From Mesorhizobium sp. NZP2077 (GTDB taxonomy: Bacteria > Pseudomonadota > Alphaproteobacteria > Rhizobiales > Rhizobiaceae): a DNA stretch of 64,000 bases. A program made the translations under genes and the position numbers. Positions 26,317 to 35,159 of this stretch are shown here, piece after piece. Below the pieces are notes generated by a model. The model saw only the letters and a list, made by a program, of their open reading frames with translations, was not told the DNA's origin and ran no database searches. Positions within the stretch are counted from its first letter, which is position 1; every line of letters begins with the position of its first letter. The stretch is from the NCBI RefSeq assembly GCF_013170805.1, contig NZ_CP051293.1, positions 5,524,001-5,588,000 of the forward strand. The letters run 5' to 3'.

Positions 26317-26601
26317 TCAGGCCGCTTCTTCCTTGTCGTCGTCTTCTTCTTCTTCGGACTCGCTGTCTTCGGTTTCTTCTTCACCCTCGTCGCCTTCGGC
26401 CTTCACCGCGTGATCGGCGTCGTCTTCGTCGGACTCTTCGCCGTCTTCTTCGTCGCCGTCCTCGTCATCAGAGTGATCGGCAGAGTGATCGGCGGCTTCG
26501 ACCGCGGCAGCCGCGTCGTGATCGGTTTCGGAAGCGGTTTCAATCGCCTCGGCGGCGGCCGAGGTTTCTTCAGTCACTTCGATTTCGTGATCGGAATTCA
26601 T
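26317..26601 (-). CDS. Small highly acidic, disordered protein
   Basis: A 94-residue frame from the ATG at 26601 (MNSDHEIEVTEETSAAAEA) with GGAGG upstream. Over half of its second part is Asp or Glu (SDDEDGDEEDGEESDEDDAD and ESEEEEDDDKEEAA), so it is expected to be intrinsically disordered and strongly negative, perhaps a buffer for cations or basic proteins. A convergent terminator defines its 3' end. The opposite strand reads as a hydrophobic frame, which is the expected antisense shadow of acidic codons. Function unknown. Confidence 0.65.
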   Translation of the reverse strand: MNSDHEIEVTEETSAAAEAIETASETDHDAAAAVEAADHSADHSDDEDGDEEDGEESDEDDADHAVKAEGDEGEEETEDSESEEEEDDDKEEAA

Positions 26602-26711
26602 GGAAGCCTCCGTTGGGTTGGGGAACATGTCCCTTTTGCCACGGAGAGGTCATCGTCATATGACTGTAAGCCGGCTCGGACGGCCGGCTCGAAGATATTT
26701 TTGCTGGGCTC

Positions 26712-29090
26712 TCAGCCAGCGATTTTTGCGAAATCGGCGACCTGACCGGTAGCGGCACGAATGCGAGCGAGCAGCGCCAGACGGTTGGCACGTACGGACA
26801 AGTCCTCATCATTCACGAGAACACCCTCAAAGAATGAATCAACGGGTTCGCGCAACACGCTAAGCGCCAGCATGGCGGCGGAAAAGTCTTCGTTTTGAAT
26901 CGCTTCGCCGGCTTGCTTCTCGGCCTGATTCACCGCCGCAAACAGCGATTTCTCGGTATCCTGCCGGAACAGAGCCGGCTCAACGGTTTCGGCGACCGCC
27001 GTTTTCTTCTTCTCCTCGGCGGCCAGGATGTTGGCCGCACGCTTGGTGCCGGCGAGCAGATTTTTGCCGTCCTCGGTGTCGAGGAACGAGCCGAGCGCCT
27101 CGACGCGGCGCACGATCTGCAGGAGGTCGTCGGACTGCGGCGTGATGACGGCGTCGATCAGATCGTGGCGTGCGCCCTTGTCGCGGAGATAGACTTTGAG
27201 GCGGTCGTGGAAGAATGCAACGAGGTCGGCGATGAATGGCGACAGCGATGCATTGAGTTCCATCAGACGCTGGCCATCGAAGAACTCTCGCTCCTGATCG
27301 GCGGAGCCAAAAGTTTCTGAACTTGCGTTGGCCAGCCCGCCTTTCAACAAGTTGGAAATCAGGCCCGCTTCCGACAACAGCTGGCTTGTCCCCTTGTAGT
27401 CGCGAATGCGGGAATCGAGCATCGCGACAACGCCACAGCTCTCAGCCCCTTCGCCCTTTTGTTCATATGCAGCGAGAGCCGAAGAGACTGCGGCCGCAAT
27501 GGCAATGCCCAGCGAAAGCTTGAGTTTGTTTTCCAGAATGATCCTCACTACGCCCAGCGCGGCACGGCGCAGAGCATAGGGATCCTTCGACCCTGTCGGC
27601 TTTTCATCGATGGCCCAGAAGCCGACCAGCGTATCCAGTTTGTCGGCGAGCGCGACGGCAACCGACACCGGTTCGCTCGGCACATAGTCCGACGGGCCTT
27701 GCGGCTTGTAATGTTCCTCGATGGCTGCGGCCACGGATGGATGTTCGCCTTGCAGCAGTGCATATTTGCGGCCCATGGCGCCCTGCAATTCCGGAAATTC
27801 GCCGACCACCTCGGTCTGCAGGTCGGCCTTGGCGAGAACCGCGGCGCGAGTGGCGAGAGCGGCATCGGCGCCGACGATCGGCGCCAATTCCTCCGCCAAC
27901 CGCTTGATCCGCTCCACCCGCTCGCCCTGTGTGCCGAGCTTGGCATGGAACGTCACATTGAGATGGTCGAGCCGGGCCATGCGCTGGTCGAGCGGCTTTT
28001 TCAGATCGAGCCCGAACTTTTCAGCCGATGATTCAAGCGTAGCGAGATCCGGCAGATCGCCTTGGTCGGTCGTCCAGAAATAGAGAGCATCCGAGAGACG
28101 CGCGCGCACCACCTTGCCGTTGCCGTGGGCAATCTCCTTGCCGCCATCCGTGGCCTCGATGTTGGCCGTGAGGATGAAGCGGTTGGAAAGCGCTTCGCTT
28201 TCACCTTGCGGACGCGTGACAAAGCACTTCTGGTTGGCGCGGATGGTCAGCCGGATCACTTCGGCCGGAATGGCGAGGAACGCCTGCTCGAACTCACCCA
28301 TCAACACGACCGGCCATTCGACCAGCCCGGACACTTCCTCGAGCAAGCCTTCGTCCTCGACCAGGTCGAGCCCGTTGGCGAAAGCAAGATTGCGGGCGTC
28401 GGCGAGGATGATCTCTTTGCGGCGGTCGGCGTCGAGCACCACCTTCGCGGCTTCCAGCTTGCTCACATAATCGTCGAAGCGACGCACGGTGATTTCATCA
28501 GGCGAGAGGAAACGGTGGCCGTAGGTGATGTTGCCGGAGCGGATGCCGTCGATCTCGAAATCGACCACGACAGGCTCCTCGGTCTCCGGCCCGAAGGTGC
28601 ACAGGATGGATTGCAGCGGCCGCACCCAGCGCAGCGAGCCCGGTTTGGCCGAGGCCGGCCCCCAGCGCATCGATTTCGGCCAGGGGAAATTGCGGATGAT
28701 GCCTGGCACCAATTCGGCGACGATTTCTTCAGCCGCCCTGCCCGGCTTCGAAATGTGGGCGACATAGAAGTCGCCCTTCTTCGGGTCGGAATGGACATGC
28801 GCCTCTGCGACCGAAGATAGCCCGGCCTTGCGCAGGAATCCCTGGACCGCCTGCTCGGGCGCCGTCGTCGACGGCCCCTTGATTTCCTCGCTTATATCCT
28901 TCGAACGCGCGGTCAGCCCCCTGATATCAAGCGTCAGACGCCGCGGCGTCCAGTACTCGCGCGCCGCCTCATAGGTCAGCCCTGCCTCGACCAGACCGTC
29001 GGTCAGCATCTTCCTCAGATCACCCGCCGCCTTGCGCTGCATGCGGGCGGGGATTTCCTCGGAGCGAAGTTCTAGAAGCAGATCGGGCAT
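26712..29090 (-). CDS. glyS: Glycyl-tRNA synthetase beta subunit
   Basis: The tetrameric alpha2beta2 glycyl-tRNA synthetase charges tRNA-Gly; the beta subunit binds the tRNA. The N-terminus [18 protein letters not shown] is the canonical start, placing it at the ATG at 29090. The family motif RSEEIPA and the internal [20 protein letters not shown] helices, with the C-terminal [18 protein letters not shown] anticodon region, are present. Length 792 is normal for alphaproteobacteria. The alpha subunit glyQ lies upstream but is separated by 463 bases with repeats and a possible small gene, an unusually long gap. Confidence 0.97.
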   Translation of the reverse strand: MPDLLLELRSEEIPARMQRKAAGDLRKMLTDGLVEAGLTYEAAREYWTPRRLTLDIRGLTARSKDISEEIKGPSTTAPEQAVQGFLRKAGLSSVAEAHVHSDPKKGDFYVAHISKPGRAAEEIVAELVPGIIRNFPWPKSMRWGPASAKPGSLRWVRPLQSILCTFGPETEEPVVVDFEIDGIRSGNITYGHRFLSPDEITVRRFDDYVSKLEAAKVVLDADRRKEIILADARNLAFANGLDLVEDEGLLEEVSGLVEWPVVLMGEFEQAFLAIPAEVIRLTIRANQKCFVTRPQGESEALSNRFILTANIEATDGGKEIAHGNGKVVRARLSDALYFWTTDQGDLPDLATLESSAEKFGLDLKKPLDQRMARLDHLNVTFHAKLGTQGERVERIKRLAEELAPIVGADAALATRAAVLAKADLQTEVVGEFPELQGAMGRKYALLQGEHPSVAAAIEEHYKPQGPSDYVPSEPVSVAVALADKLDTLVGFWAIDEKPTGSKDPYALRRAALGVVRIILENKLKLSLGIAIAAAVSSALAAYEQKGEGAESCGVVAMLDSRIRDYKGTSQLLSEAGLISNLLKGGLANASSETFGSADQEREFFDGQRLMELNASLSPFIADLVAFFHDRLKVYLRDKGARHDLIDAVITPQSDDLLQIVRRVEALGSFLDTEDGKNLLAGTKRAANILAAEEKKKTAVAETVEPALFRQDTEKSLFAAVNQAEKQAGEAIQNEDFSAAMLALSVLREPVDSFFEGVLVNDEDLSVRANRLALLARIRAATGQVADFAKIAG

Positions 29091-29285
29091 CGGGGTCAGC
29101 TCATGCGGGAGAGTGGTCCGGGCGGGGCATAGCAACTCGGCTGGCCGCTGTCACCCTTTCCAGAAATTTTGACCACCCTGTCGGGACGCGGCGACCCCGC
29201 CCGTCCTTGGATCAAAGATTTCCATGAACCGAACGCAGCGCTGAAGCGACCCACGCTCAGGCAGGGAACACTTGGCTGAACGACC

Positions 29286-29462
29286 ATGAAAACGGCATCC
29301 AGACTTCTCCAGATCCTCGCACTCAGCGCCTGTTTCACCGCGCAGGTCCACGGCGCCTTCTCGATGCCGGGTGTGCGCCAGGCCCTCCGGACGATGGCCG
29401 GGCAGAGCGGCCAGATCCTTTCGCCGGTCAACGCGTCTCTCGAGACGATGAGGTCTGCCTGA
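29286..29462 (+). CDS. Possible small exported protein, 58 residues
   Basis: In the gap between glyS and glyQ, an ATG at 29286 on the opposite strand opens MKTASRLLQILALSACFTAQ and reads VHGAFSMPGVRQALRTMAGQ to a TGA at 29462. The first 24 residues look like a signal peptide (basic start, hydrophobic core, VHG/A cleavage). The upstream ribosome site is weak. No homologue is known to me. It could be a real micro-gene or a chance frame. Confidence 0.35.
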   Translation: MKTASRLLQILALSACFTAQVHGAFSMPGVRQALRTMAGQSGQILSPVNASLETMRSA

Positions 29463-29479
29463 AACAACAGAGCTTTGTT

Positions 29480-29556
29480 CTGACGCAATTCCCAAGGGAA
29501 AGCGCTATGCGCTTTTCCCGGGAAAACCGCTTCGCACTTTTCCTGGAATTGCTCTA
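29480..29556. repeat. Rhizobial palindromic repeat touching the glyQ stop codon
   Basis: Contains nested inverted repeats: CAATTCCAAGGG-type ends (GCAATTCCC and CCTGGAATTGC), an inner AAAGCGCTATGCGCTTT hairpin and GAAAACCGCTTCGC. This pattern recurs across rhizobial genomes as short intergenic palindromes. Its right end, CTCTA at 29552-29556, overlaps the glyQ stop codon. Confidence 0.7.
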
Positions 29557-30498
29557 GGCCGCCAGCCCACCCGCATGCGTCTTCAAAAACGCCTCGCCGC
29601 AGGCTTTCGCCAGATTGCGCACTCGCAGGATGTAGCTCTGCCGCTCGGTGACCGAGATCACGCCGCGCGCGTCGAGCAGGTTGAAGACGTGGCTGGCCTT
29701 GATGCACTGGTCGTAAGCGGGAAAGACCATCTTGTGCATCGGCAGATTGTCGTTCGACGCCGGCGCACCGGCATCGAGCAGCGCCTTGCACTCGGCCTCG
29801 GCGTCTTCGAAATGCCTGAGCAGCATCGCCGTGTTGGCGTATTCGAAATTGTGGCGCGAATATTCCTGCTCGGCCTGCAGGAAGACGTCCCCATAGGTGA
29901 CCTTTTCGGCACCTTCACGGCCGTTGAAGTTGAGGTCGTAGATGTTGTCGACGCCCTGCACATACATGGCCAGCCGCTCCAGCCCGTAGGTCAGTTCGCC
30001 GGCCACCGGCGCGCATTCGATGCCGCAGACCTGCTGGAAATAGGTGAACTGCGACACTTCCATGCCGTCGCACCAGCATTCCCAGCCAAGCCCCCAGGCG
30101 CCCAGCGTCGGGCTCTCCCAATCGTCCTCAACAAAGCGGATGTCATGCAGCAGCGGATCGACGCCGATCGCCTGGAGCGAGCCGAGATAGAGTTCCTGCA
30201 GGTTCGGCGGGTTCGGCTTCAGGATCACCTGGTACTGGTAATAATGCTGCAGCCGGTTCGGGTTCTCGCCATAGCGGCCATCCTTGGGACGGCGCGACGG
30301 CTGGACATAGGCGGCGTTCCAACGCCGCGGCCCGAGCGCGCGCAACGTCGTTGCCGGATGAAACGTGCCGGCGCCGACTTCCATGTCGTAGGGCTGGAGG
30401 ATGACGCAACCATAGGCCGCCCAGTAATTGTGCAAGGTCAGGATCAGCCCCTGGAACGAGCGGCTGGGATGCATATGGGCGGGAAGTTCAATCGTCAC
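29554..30498 (-). CDS. glyQ: Glycyl-tRNA synthetase alpha subunit
   Basis: Catalytic subunit of the bacterial glycyl-tRNA synthetase, forming glycyl-adenylate. [30 protein letters not shown] and [17 protein letters not shown] are class II active-site motifs of this subunit. The GTG at 30498 ([14 protein letters not shown]) with GAGG five bases upstream is preferred; the ATG at 30474 has no ribosome site, and the frame further upstream runs through a palindromic repeat. Length 314. The stop codon lies in a second repeat. Confidence 0.95.
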   Translation of the reverse strand: MTIELPAHMHPSRSFQGLILTLHNYWAAYGCVILQPYDMEVGAGTFHPATTLRALGPRRWNAAYVQPSRRPKDGRYGENPNRLQHYYQYQVILKPNPPNLQELYLGSLQAIGVDPLLHDIRFVEDDWESPTLGAWGLGWECWCDGMEVSQFTYFQQVCGIECAPVAGELTYGLERLAMYVQGVDNIYDLNFNGREGAEKVTYGDVFLQAEQEYSRHNFEYANTAMLLRHFEDAEAECKALLDAGAPASNDNLPMHKMVFPAYDQCIKASHVFNLLDARGVISVTERQSYILRVRNLAKACGEAFLKTHAGGLAA

Positions 30499-30534
30499 GG
30501 TGGCCTCGACAGCAAAGGCTAGAGCCTGTCCCTT

Positions 30535-30583
30535 GAGCATGATCTTTTCCGAAAACCGGTATCCACTTTTCGGGATCATGCTC
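30535..30583. repeat. Rhizobial palindromic repeat in the glyQ leader
   Basis: GAGCATGATC..CCGAAAA.. and its complement TTTTCGGGATCATGCTC form an imperfect 49-base palindrome with a short ACCGGTATCC centre. This GAGCATGATC sequence is a recurrent intergenic element in Rhizobiales. It ends 36 bases before the glyQ start, within the untranslated leader. Confidence 0.75.
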
Positions 30584-30751
30584 TTAGCGGCACGTCCTAG
30601 AGACACGGCGGCGAAGCGTCAAGCAAGGCGCACAGGGTCGCCACGCGATCGTGCTGAACAATGTCGAGTACTTTGCAACTGGGTGGCCCATTGCCGGGAA
30701 TTGGCGCCTGCGGTCTGTTCGATCCCCACAACAACGACGACAGGTTCAGCC

Positions 30752-31213
30752 ATGCCCAGCTCCGTTATCGTCCGCCCGGTCACGCGACAGGATTTCGACC
30801 TATGGCTGCCGCTGTGGGATGGCTACAACGCATTTTATGGCCGCTCCGGCGAGACGGCGCTGGCAAGAGAAATCACCGCGATGACGTGGTCGCGCTTCTT
30901 CGATGCCTATGAGCCGGTCCATGCCCTGGTTGCCGAAAGCGACAGACAGCTTCTCGGCCTCGTGCACTATCTCTTCCACCGCAGCACGACGGCGATCGCG
31001 CCAAACTGTTATCTGCAGGACCTTTTCACTACGCAGGCGTCGCGCGGAAAGGGGATCGGCCGTGCGTTGATCGAAGGCGTCTATCAGCGCGCCCAGGCCG
31101 CCGGCTCGGGCCGGGTTTACTGGCTGACGCACGAAACCAATCAAACCGCGATGAAGCTCTATGACAAGGTCGGCGAACGCTCCGGGTTTGTCGTCTATCG
31201 CAAACTATTTTGA
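30752..31213 (+). CDS. GNAT family N-acetyltransferase
   Basis: A 153-residue acetyltransferase. The acetyl-CoA-binding motif A reads QASRGKGIGRALIEGVYQRA, and TNQTAMKLYDKVGERSGFVVY is the closing strand and helix; LQDLFTTQ precedes it. The preferred start is the ATG at 30752 (MPSSVIVRPVTRQDF). Substrate (small amine, antibiotic or protein) is unknown. It is divergent from glyQ and ends in a rho-independent terminator. Confidence 0.88.
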   Translation: MPSSVIVRPVTRQDFDLWLPLWDGYNAFYGRSGETALAREITAMTWSRFFDAYEPVHALVAESDRQLLGLVHYLFHRSTTAIAPNCYLQDLFTTQASRGKGIGRALIEGVYQRAQAAGSGRVYWLTHETNQTAMKLYDKVGERSGFVVYRKLF

Positions 31214-31238
31214 GGACAGCGCGCCCTCCAAACGAAGA

Positions 31239-31262
31239 CGGGGCTCCGAAAGAGCCCCGTTC
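31239..31262 (+). terminator. Rho-independent terminator after the GNAT gene
   Basis: CGGGGCTC, a CGAAA loop, then GAGCCCCG followed by TTCGCATT, about 26 bases after the acetyltransferase stop. The T tract is short. It lies just before the convergent TPR gene end, and it may serve both. Confidence 0.65.
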
Positions 31263-31284
31263 GCATTGCAAAAAAAAGCCGATT

Positions 31285-33060
31285 TCACCCTTTCGGGGCG
31301 GGCACCGGCTCGGGCTTGACCTTGGGGGTCTCCTGCGCGGTGTTCGATTCGATCGGCGGCAGGCCCTTCATCAGCTTCTGCTGCAAGGTGGCCAGCACAT
31401 CGGGATCCGGCTTCAGGTCGCGGGCCTGGTTCCACTGGAAGGTGGCTTCAAGCTTGCGGCCGACGCGCCAGTAGGCGTCGCCGAGATGGTCGTTGAGAAC
31501 CGGATCTTCCGGCTTTAGCGAGACGGCGCGCTCCATTTCGCGCACCGCGTCATCGAACCTGCCGAGGCGGAAATAGGCCCAGCCCAGCGAATCGACGATG
31601 TAACCGTCGCTCGGCCTGAGATCGACGGCCTTCTGGATCATCGCCAGGCCTTCCTTGAGGTTGGTGTTCATATCGACCCAGGAATAGCCGAGATAGTTCA
31701 GCACTTGCGGCTGGTCGGGCTGCAGCTCCAGCGCCCTGCGGAAATTCGGCTCGGCTTTCGGCCATTCCTTCAGCCGCTCATAGGCGATGCCGCGCTGATA
31801 GAAGATGTTCCAGTTGGCCGCGGTCGGCGCTTTCAGCACCTCGACGGCCTTGTCGTAGAGATTGGCGGCCGAGCGGAAATCGTCCTTCGAGGAATAGACC
31901 CCGCCGAGCGCCAGATAGGCGCGCATGTCGTCGGGATGGGCCTCGACGAAGGCCTTCAGATGGGTGATCGCCTCGTCATGGCGATCGAGATCGGCCAGGT
32001 TGAGGCCAAGCTGCAGGTCCGAAAGCTCCTTGAGCGGTGAAGAGTCGGGGATGCGCCGATAGAGCGCGATGGCGCCCTCGCCGTCCTTCAACTGTTCGGC
32101 GACGGCGGCGAGCTGCACGAGAGCCGCGTCGCTGTCGGGCCGCAGGGCAAGCGCATATTGCAGGTAAAGGCGAACGAACGGCTCGCCGCCGCCACGGTTG
32201 AGCGCGGTGGCGAGATCGAGCAGGATTTCGGAAGCACCGTCGGACGGGCCGGAAACGAAGGGCGCGATCTTGTCGCCCTTGGCGATCCGGTCGCGCAAGG
32301 CGACGATTTCCAGCTTGCCCGGCGAAAACGCCTCGGCCTGGTCGAGCACCGAGATCGCCTTGGCCTTGTCGCCCTTGCGGGCCAGGAACGAGGCATAGGC
32401 CTGCGCGTTGCGCATCCAGGTCTCAGGCGCCGCACCGCCGGCCGTGGTATCCTGCATCGTTGCGGCGTAGATCGCCTCGGCCTTTTCAGGCATGTTGGAG
32501 GCATCGGCGATCAGGGCACGGTGGAAGGATTTGAACAGGCCGAACCAGTCCGGCCCCTGCAGCTTGTCGATCGAAGCCATCGCATCGCTGGCCTGGCCGG
32601 CACCCTGTTCGGCCCAGCCGGACATGACGCCGGAGATCAGCCGGTCGAGGTCGGATTCCAGCGACAGTTTGAGCCAGTATTGCGCCTTGGTGAAATCCTT
32701 CTTGTGGAAGGAATCGACCGCCAGCGCCAGGCGCGAAAAGCGCTCGACATCGGGCACTTCCTTGAGCTTGTCGGCATAGACTAGGGATTCATCGAAGCGG
32801 CCTTGCGCTATCAGCGACAACATCAGGCTCTGCTGCAGCCCGGTGTCGCTCGGATCGAAGGCCAGCGCCTGCTTGTAGTAGGCGATGGCGCTGTCGAGGT
32901 CGTTGTCGCCTTCGGCAATCCGGGCAGCCAGATAGGCGCCCGAGAACGACGAGATCTTGACCGGTTCGGTGGATTGCTTGGCATAGGCCGGAAAAGCCGA
33001 AATCGCCATGCCCGTCACAATTGCCAGCCTTGTCAGCCAGCGCGCACGTCCTTGCTGCAT
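31285..33060 (-). CDS. Exported tetratricopeptide-repeat protein
   Basis: 591 residues with a signal peptide (about 1-25, RLAIVTGMAISAFPAYA). The rest is built of helical TPR-type units; examples are AARIAEGDNDLDSAIAYYKQ, LGYSWVDMNTNLKEGLAMIQ and LGDAYWRVGRKLEATFQWNQ, with the densest repeats near 400-570. It ends in a Pro/Lys-rich tail. The start is the ATG at 33060 behind AAAGGAA. It probably acts as a periplasmic scaffold, for example in envelope or polysaccharide export, but no partner is shown here. Confidence 0.88.
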   Translation of the reverse strand: MQQGRARWLTRLAIVTGMAISAFPAYAKQSTEPVKISSFSGAYLAARIAEGDNDLDSAIAYYKQALAFDPSDTGLQQSLMLSLIAQGRFDESLVYADKLKEVPDVERFSRLALAVDSFHKKDFTKAQYWLKLSLESDLDRLISGVMSGWAEQGAGQASDAMASIDKLQGPDWFGLFKSFHRALIADASNMPEKAEAIYAATMQDTTAGGAAPETWMRNAQAYASFLARKGDKAKAISVLDQAEAFSPGKLEIVALRDRIAKGDKIAPFVSGPSDGASEILLDLATALNRGGGEPFVRLYLQYALALRPDSDAALVQLAAVAEQLKDGEGAIALYRRIPDSSPLKELSDLQLGLNLADLDRHDEAITHLKAFVEAHPDDMRAYLALGGVYSSKDDFRSAANLYDKAVEVLKAPTAANWNIFYQRGIAYERLKEWPKAEPNFRRALELQPDQPQVLNYLGYSWVDMNTNLKEGLAMIQKAVDLRPSDGYIVDSLGWAYFRLGRFDDAVREMERAVSLKPEDPVLNDHLGDAYWRVGRKLEATFQWNQARDLKPDPDVLATLQQKLMKGLPPIESNTAQETPKVKPEPVPAPKG

Positions 33061-33243
33061 CGTATTCCTTTCAGCCAGGCGCCATCTCCGCATCAGCGGG
33101 ATCGACGTAGACTCGATCTTTCCGGGCAAAGCATGGCCTTTTTGGGGTCGCGCTTCAATCCGCCTGAAATTCACAATCGGGTCAGCCGATTAACAAACCA
33201 TGGCTGGAGGGGATTTTCGACCGAGGAAAAGCCGGCGTCAAGG

Positions 33244-33681
33244 TCAACCCGGCACGACGGATCGCTGCACCTTGGTGTCGGGAAAGCCGCCGGCCGCTAT
33301 CACGCTGCACAGCTCGTTCCATTCGCAGCCGTCGCAAGCCTTGCGTACGCCACCGACGGAAAACGCCTGTCGCATCCGCGCCAGGATTGCCCCATCAAGG
33401 TGGAGGCGGACGCCGGCCTGGATTGGCCGGGCCAGCAGATCCCCGACATCGAGCGCGGCAAGCCTGTCCCGTTCGATGACGCTCTCGCCCAGACAATGCG
33501 GTTCCAGCTCATCGAGCAAGGGCGCGCAGATGTCGTCAGGGCCGGAAACGAGGAGGATGTCCTCGCCCCGGCTCAGGCGCTCCGCGATCCCGTCGTAATT
33601 GGCGGTAAAAGCAGGGCTGTATCCCTTGCCCACATAGGTGAGCAGGCAAAGGAGGTGATGGGCCCGCAGCCTGATCGTCAC
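33244..33681 (-). CDS. DUF1284 family cysteine-containing protein coupled to bioY
   Basis: 145 residues starting at the GTG at 33681, which overlaps the bioY stop codon (GTGA, four bases), so translation is coupled. MTIRLRAHHLLCLLTYVGKG is the family start. Cysteines lie at LLCLL, DDICAPLL, PHCLGE and in the cluster KACDGCEWNELC, consistent with an iron-sulphur or zinc site. Family function is not established; co-transcription with the biotin transporter under BioR suggests a role in biotin uptake or biotin-dependent metabolism, but this is inference. Confidence 0.82.
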   Translation of the reverse strand: MTIRLRAHHLLCLLTYVGKGYSPAFTANYDGIAERLSRGEDILLVSGPDDICAPLLDELEPHCLGESVIERDRLAALDVGDLLARPIQAGVRLHLDGAILARMRQAFSVGGVRKACDGCEWNELCSVIAAGGFPDTKVQRSVVPG

Positions 33682-34271
33682 GGATTGGCCGGCTTCGCCC
33701 TGCTGCCGCGAAGCGCCATCAGAGTCGCCGCACCGAGCGCCGACTTCAGCAAACCGCCGACGATGAACGGCAGGAAGCCGAAGGTGATGGCCTTCTCAGC
33801 GCCGATCATGACGGCGAGCCATGCCGTTCCAAGCACCAGACAGGCAAGATTGCCGAGCAGCATGGCGGCGAAGGCAAGCACAACCCTGTTGCCGTTCCAG
33901 CCGCGTTCGGACAGCCAGCCGACCAGCGCGCCGGTGACCGGGAAAGCAAAGAGATAGCCGCCCGTCGGTCCGACGAAATGTGCCACGCCGGCAGCGCCTC
34001 CGGCCAGAACCGGAAAGCCGACCGCGCCCTCGACCAGCCAGGCGGCGATGGTGATAGCGCCAAGCCGCCAGCCATAAAGCGCGCCAATCAGCGTCACGGC
34101 GAAGGTCTGCATAGTCACGGGGACAGGCACCATCGGCACTTCGATGTAGGATGACAGCGCCAGGAACAGCGTGCCAAGCGCGACGGCTCCAACCTGCCAG
34201 GCGAGCGAGCGATCCTGGAGCCTGAGCGGGCTGAAGGACGGCTTGTGGGACGAGAATGCGATGTCTGTCAT
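33678..34271 (-). CDS. bioY: Biotin transporter substrate-binding subunit BioY
   Basis: BioY is the S component of ECF-type biotin uptake, binding biotin in the membrane. MVPVPVTMQTFAVTLIGALY is the BioY signature and the GPTGGYLFAFPVTGALVGWL segment belongs to the next helices; about six membrane segments fit. Start ATG at 34271 (MTDIAFSSHKPSFS) with AAGGAA upstream; length 197. A BioR box lies 26 bases upstream, so biotin status controls it. No energising bioM/bioN genes follow, so it either works alone or shares a module encoded elsewhere. Confidence 0.95.
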   Translation of the reverse strand: MTDIAFSSHKPSFSPLRLQDRSLAWQVGAVALGTLFLALSSYIEVPMVPVPVTMQTFAVTLIGALYGWRLGAITIAAWLVEGAVGFPVLAGGAAGVAHFVGPTGGYLFAFPVTGALVGWLSERGWNGNRVVLAFAAMLLGNLACLVLGTAWLAVMIGAEKAITFGFLPFIVGGLLKSALGAATLMALRGSRAKPANP

Positions 34272-34296
34272 GAGGATTCCTTCGACCGATTTGAAA

Positions 34297-34306
34297 TTAT
34301 AGATAA
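34297..34306. promoter_or_regulatory. BioR box upstream of bioY
   Basis: TTATAGATAA matches the known BioR operator consensus (TTATMKATAA, near-palindromic). It sits 25 bases before the bioY ATG, in the leader between bioR and bioY. BioR represses when biotin is sufficient in related alphaproteobacteria. Confidence 0.88.
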
Positions 34307-34377
34307 TTTCTGTTTTCGATCTATTATCGAATCCATATTTTTGCTGATATAGCAAGTCTTCGCTTGCAAGGATCTCC

Positions 34378-35046
34378 CTAACCCACGATCGCGAAGGCTT
34401 CGCGGGTCGCGCCGGAGGCCGTCTTGACCGGCTTGCGGCCGATCCACTGGACATGCCGTCCCAGCGTCGCGGCGGCCGATTCGGTGTTTCCTTGCCGCAA
34501 CGCGGTCAAGATCGCGCGATGGTCCTGGTCGGTGCGCGTCTCCCACTCCGAGCGCCATGCCGCGAACAGAAAGCGGGCGCTGGCGGCATGCAGATCATCG
34601 ATGGTGGCGAGCAGGCGCGGCATGGCGCATGGCGCCAGGATCAGCCGATGAAAGACGCGGTTGGCTTCCTCCCATGACCGGACGTCGCGGGATTTGTCGC
34701 CAGCCTTGGTCGCTTCCTCGGCGAGATCGAGAATGGCTGACGTCAGATGCGGCGCGGCATGGCGCAGCGCCAGCACTTCGAGGGCGGCCCGCATTTCGGC
34801 GACCTCCTTGACCTCGCCGAGATCGAAAGCCGCGACACGCACGCCGCGGCGCGGCTCGCTGACGGCCAGGCCCTGCGCCTCGAGGCGGCGGAAGGCCTCG
34901 CGCACCGGAACATGGCTGGTGTGGAACTCCTCGGCGACATGATCCTGGCGCAGCCGCGCCCCAGGCTCTATCGCGCCGGAGATGATGCGGTCCGCCAGCG
35001 CCTTGCTGATGCGCACCGCGATGGTGTCGTCCGTGCCTTTCGCCAT
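34378..35046 (-). CDS. bioR: BioR, GntR family biotin repressor
   Basis: 222 residues. The N-terminal winged helix is GntR type (LADRIISGAIEPGARLRQDH, then VPVREAFRRLEAQGLAVSEP) and the C-terminal part is the helical FadR-like FCD effector domain (VAEMRAALEVLALRHAAP, EEANRVFHRLILAPC). Its position beside bioY with BioR boxes in both leaders supports the BioR call. The start ATG at 35046 has no clear ribosome site, because the BioR box lies four bases upstream. It is the first gene of the bioR-bioY-DUF1284 cluster. Confidence 0.88.
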   Translation of the reverse strand: MAKGTDDTIAVRISKALADRIISGAIEPGARLRQDHVAEEFHTSHVPVREAFRRLEAQGLAVSEPRRGVRVAAFDLGEVKEVAEMRAALEVLALRHAAPHLTSAILDLAEEATKAGDKSRDVRSWEEANRVFHRLILAPCAMPRLLATIDDLHAASARFLFAAWRSEWETRTDQDHRAILTALRQGNTESAAATLGRHVQWIGRKPVKTASGATREAFAIVG

Positions 35047-35049
35047 GTT

Positions 35050-35059
35050 TTATAGATAA
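35050..35059. promoter_or_regulatory. BioR box at the bioR start (autoregulation)
   Basis: A second TTATAGATAA lies at 35050-35059, four bases before the bioR start codon. Placement this close to the start means bound BioR would block transcription of its own gene directly and suggests a leaderless or very short leader. Confidence 0.88.
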
Positions 35060-35159
35060 TTTGCAGCAGGGCAGCTTGTCGAGACGAGAAGGTGGGATTC
35101 GCAAAAAGAACTCCCGCCAGCACGAGCCTGAGGGAGTTGCGCGAACAGGCCGGCCTTTC

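Noticed and set aside
26077..26745. Hydrophobic frame on the plus strand with phenylalanine-rich segments
   Set aside because: It is the complement of the Asp/Glu codons of the acidic protein; the apparent membrane segments come from GAA/GAC complements.
29096..29791. A minus-strand frame through the glyS-glyQ gap
   Set aside because: It overlaps glyQ in another frame and translates the palindromic repeat; no ribosome site or domain.
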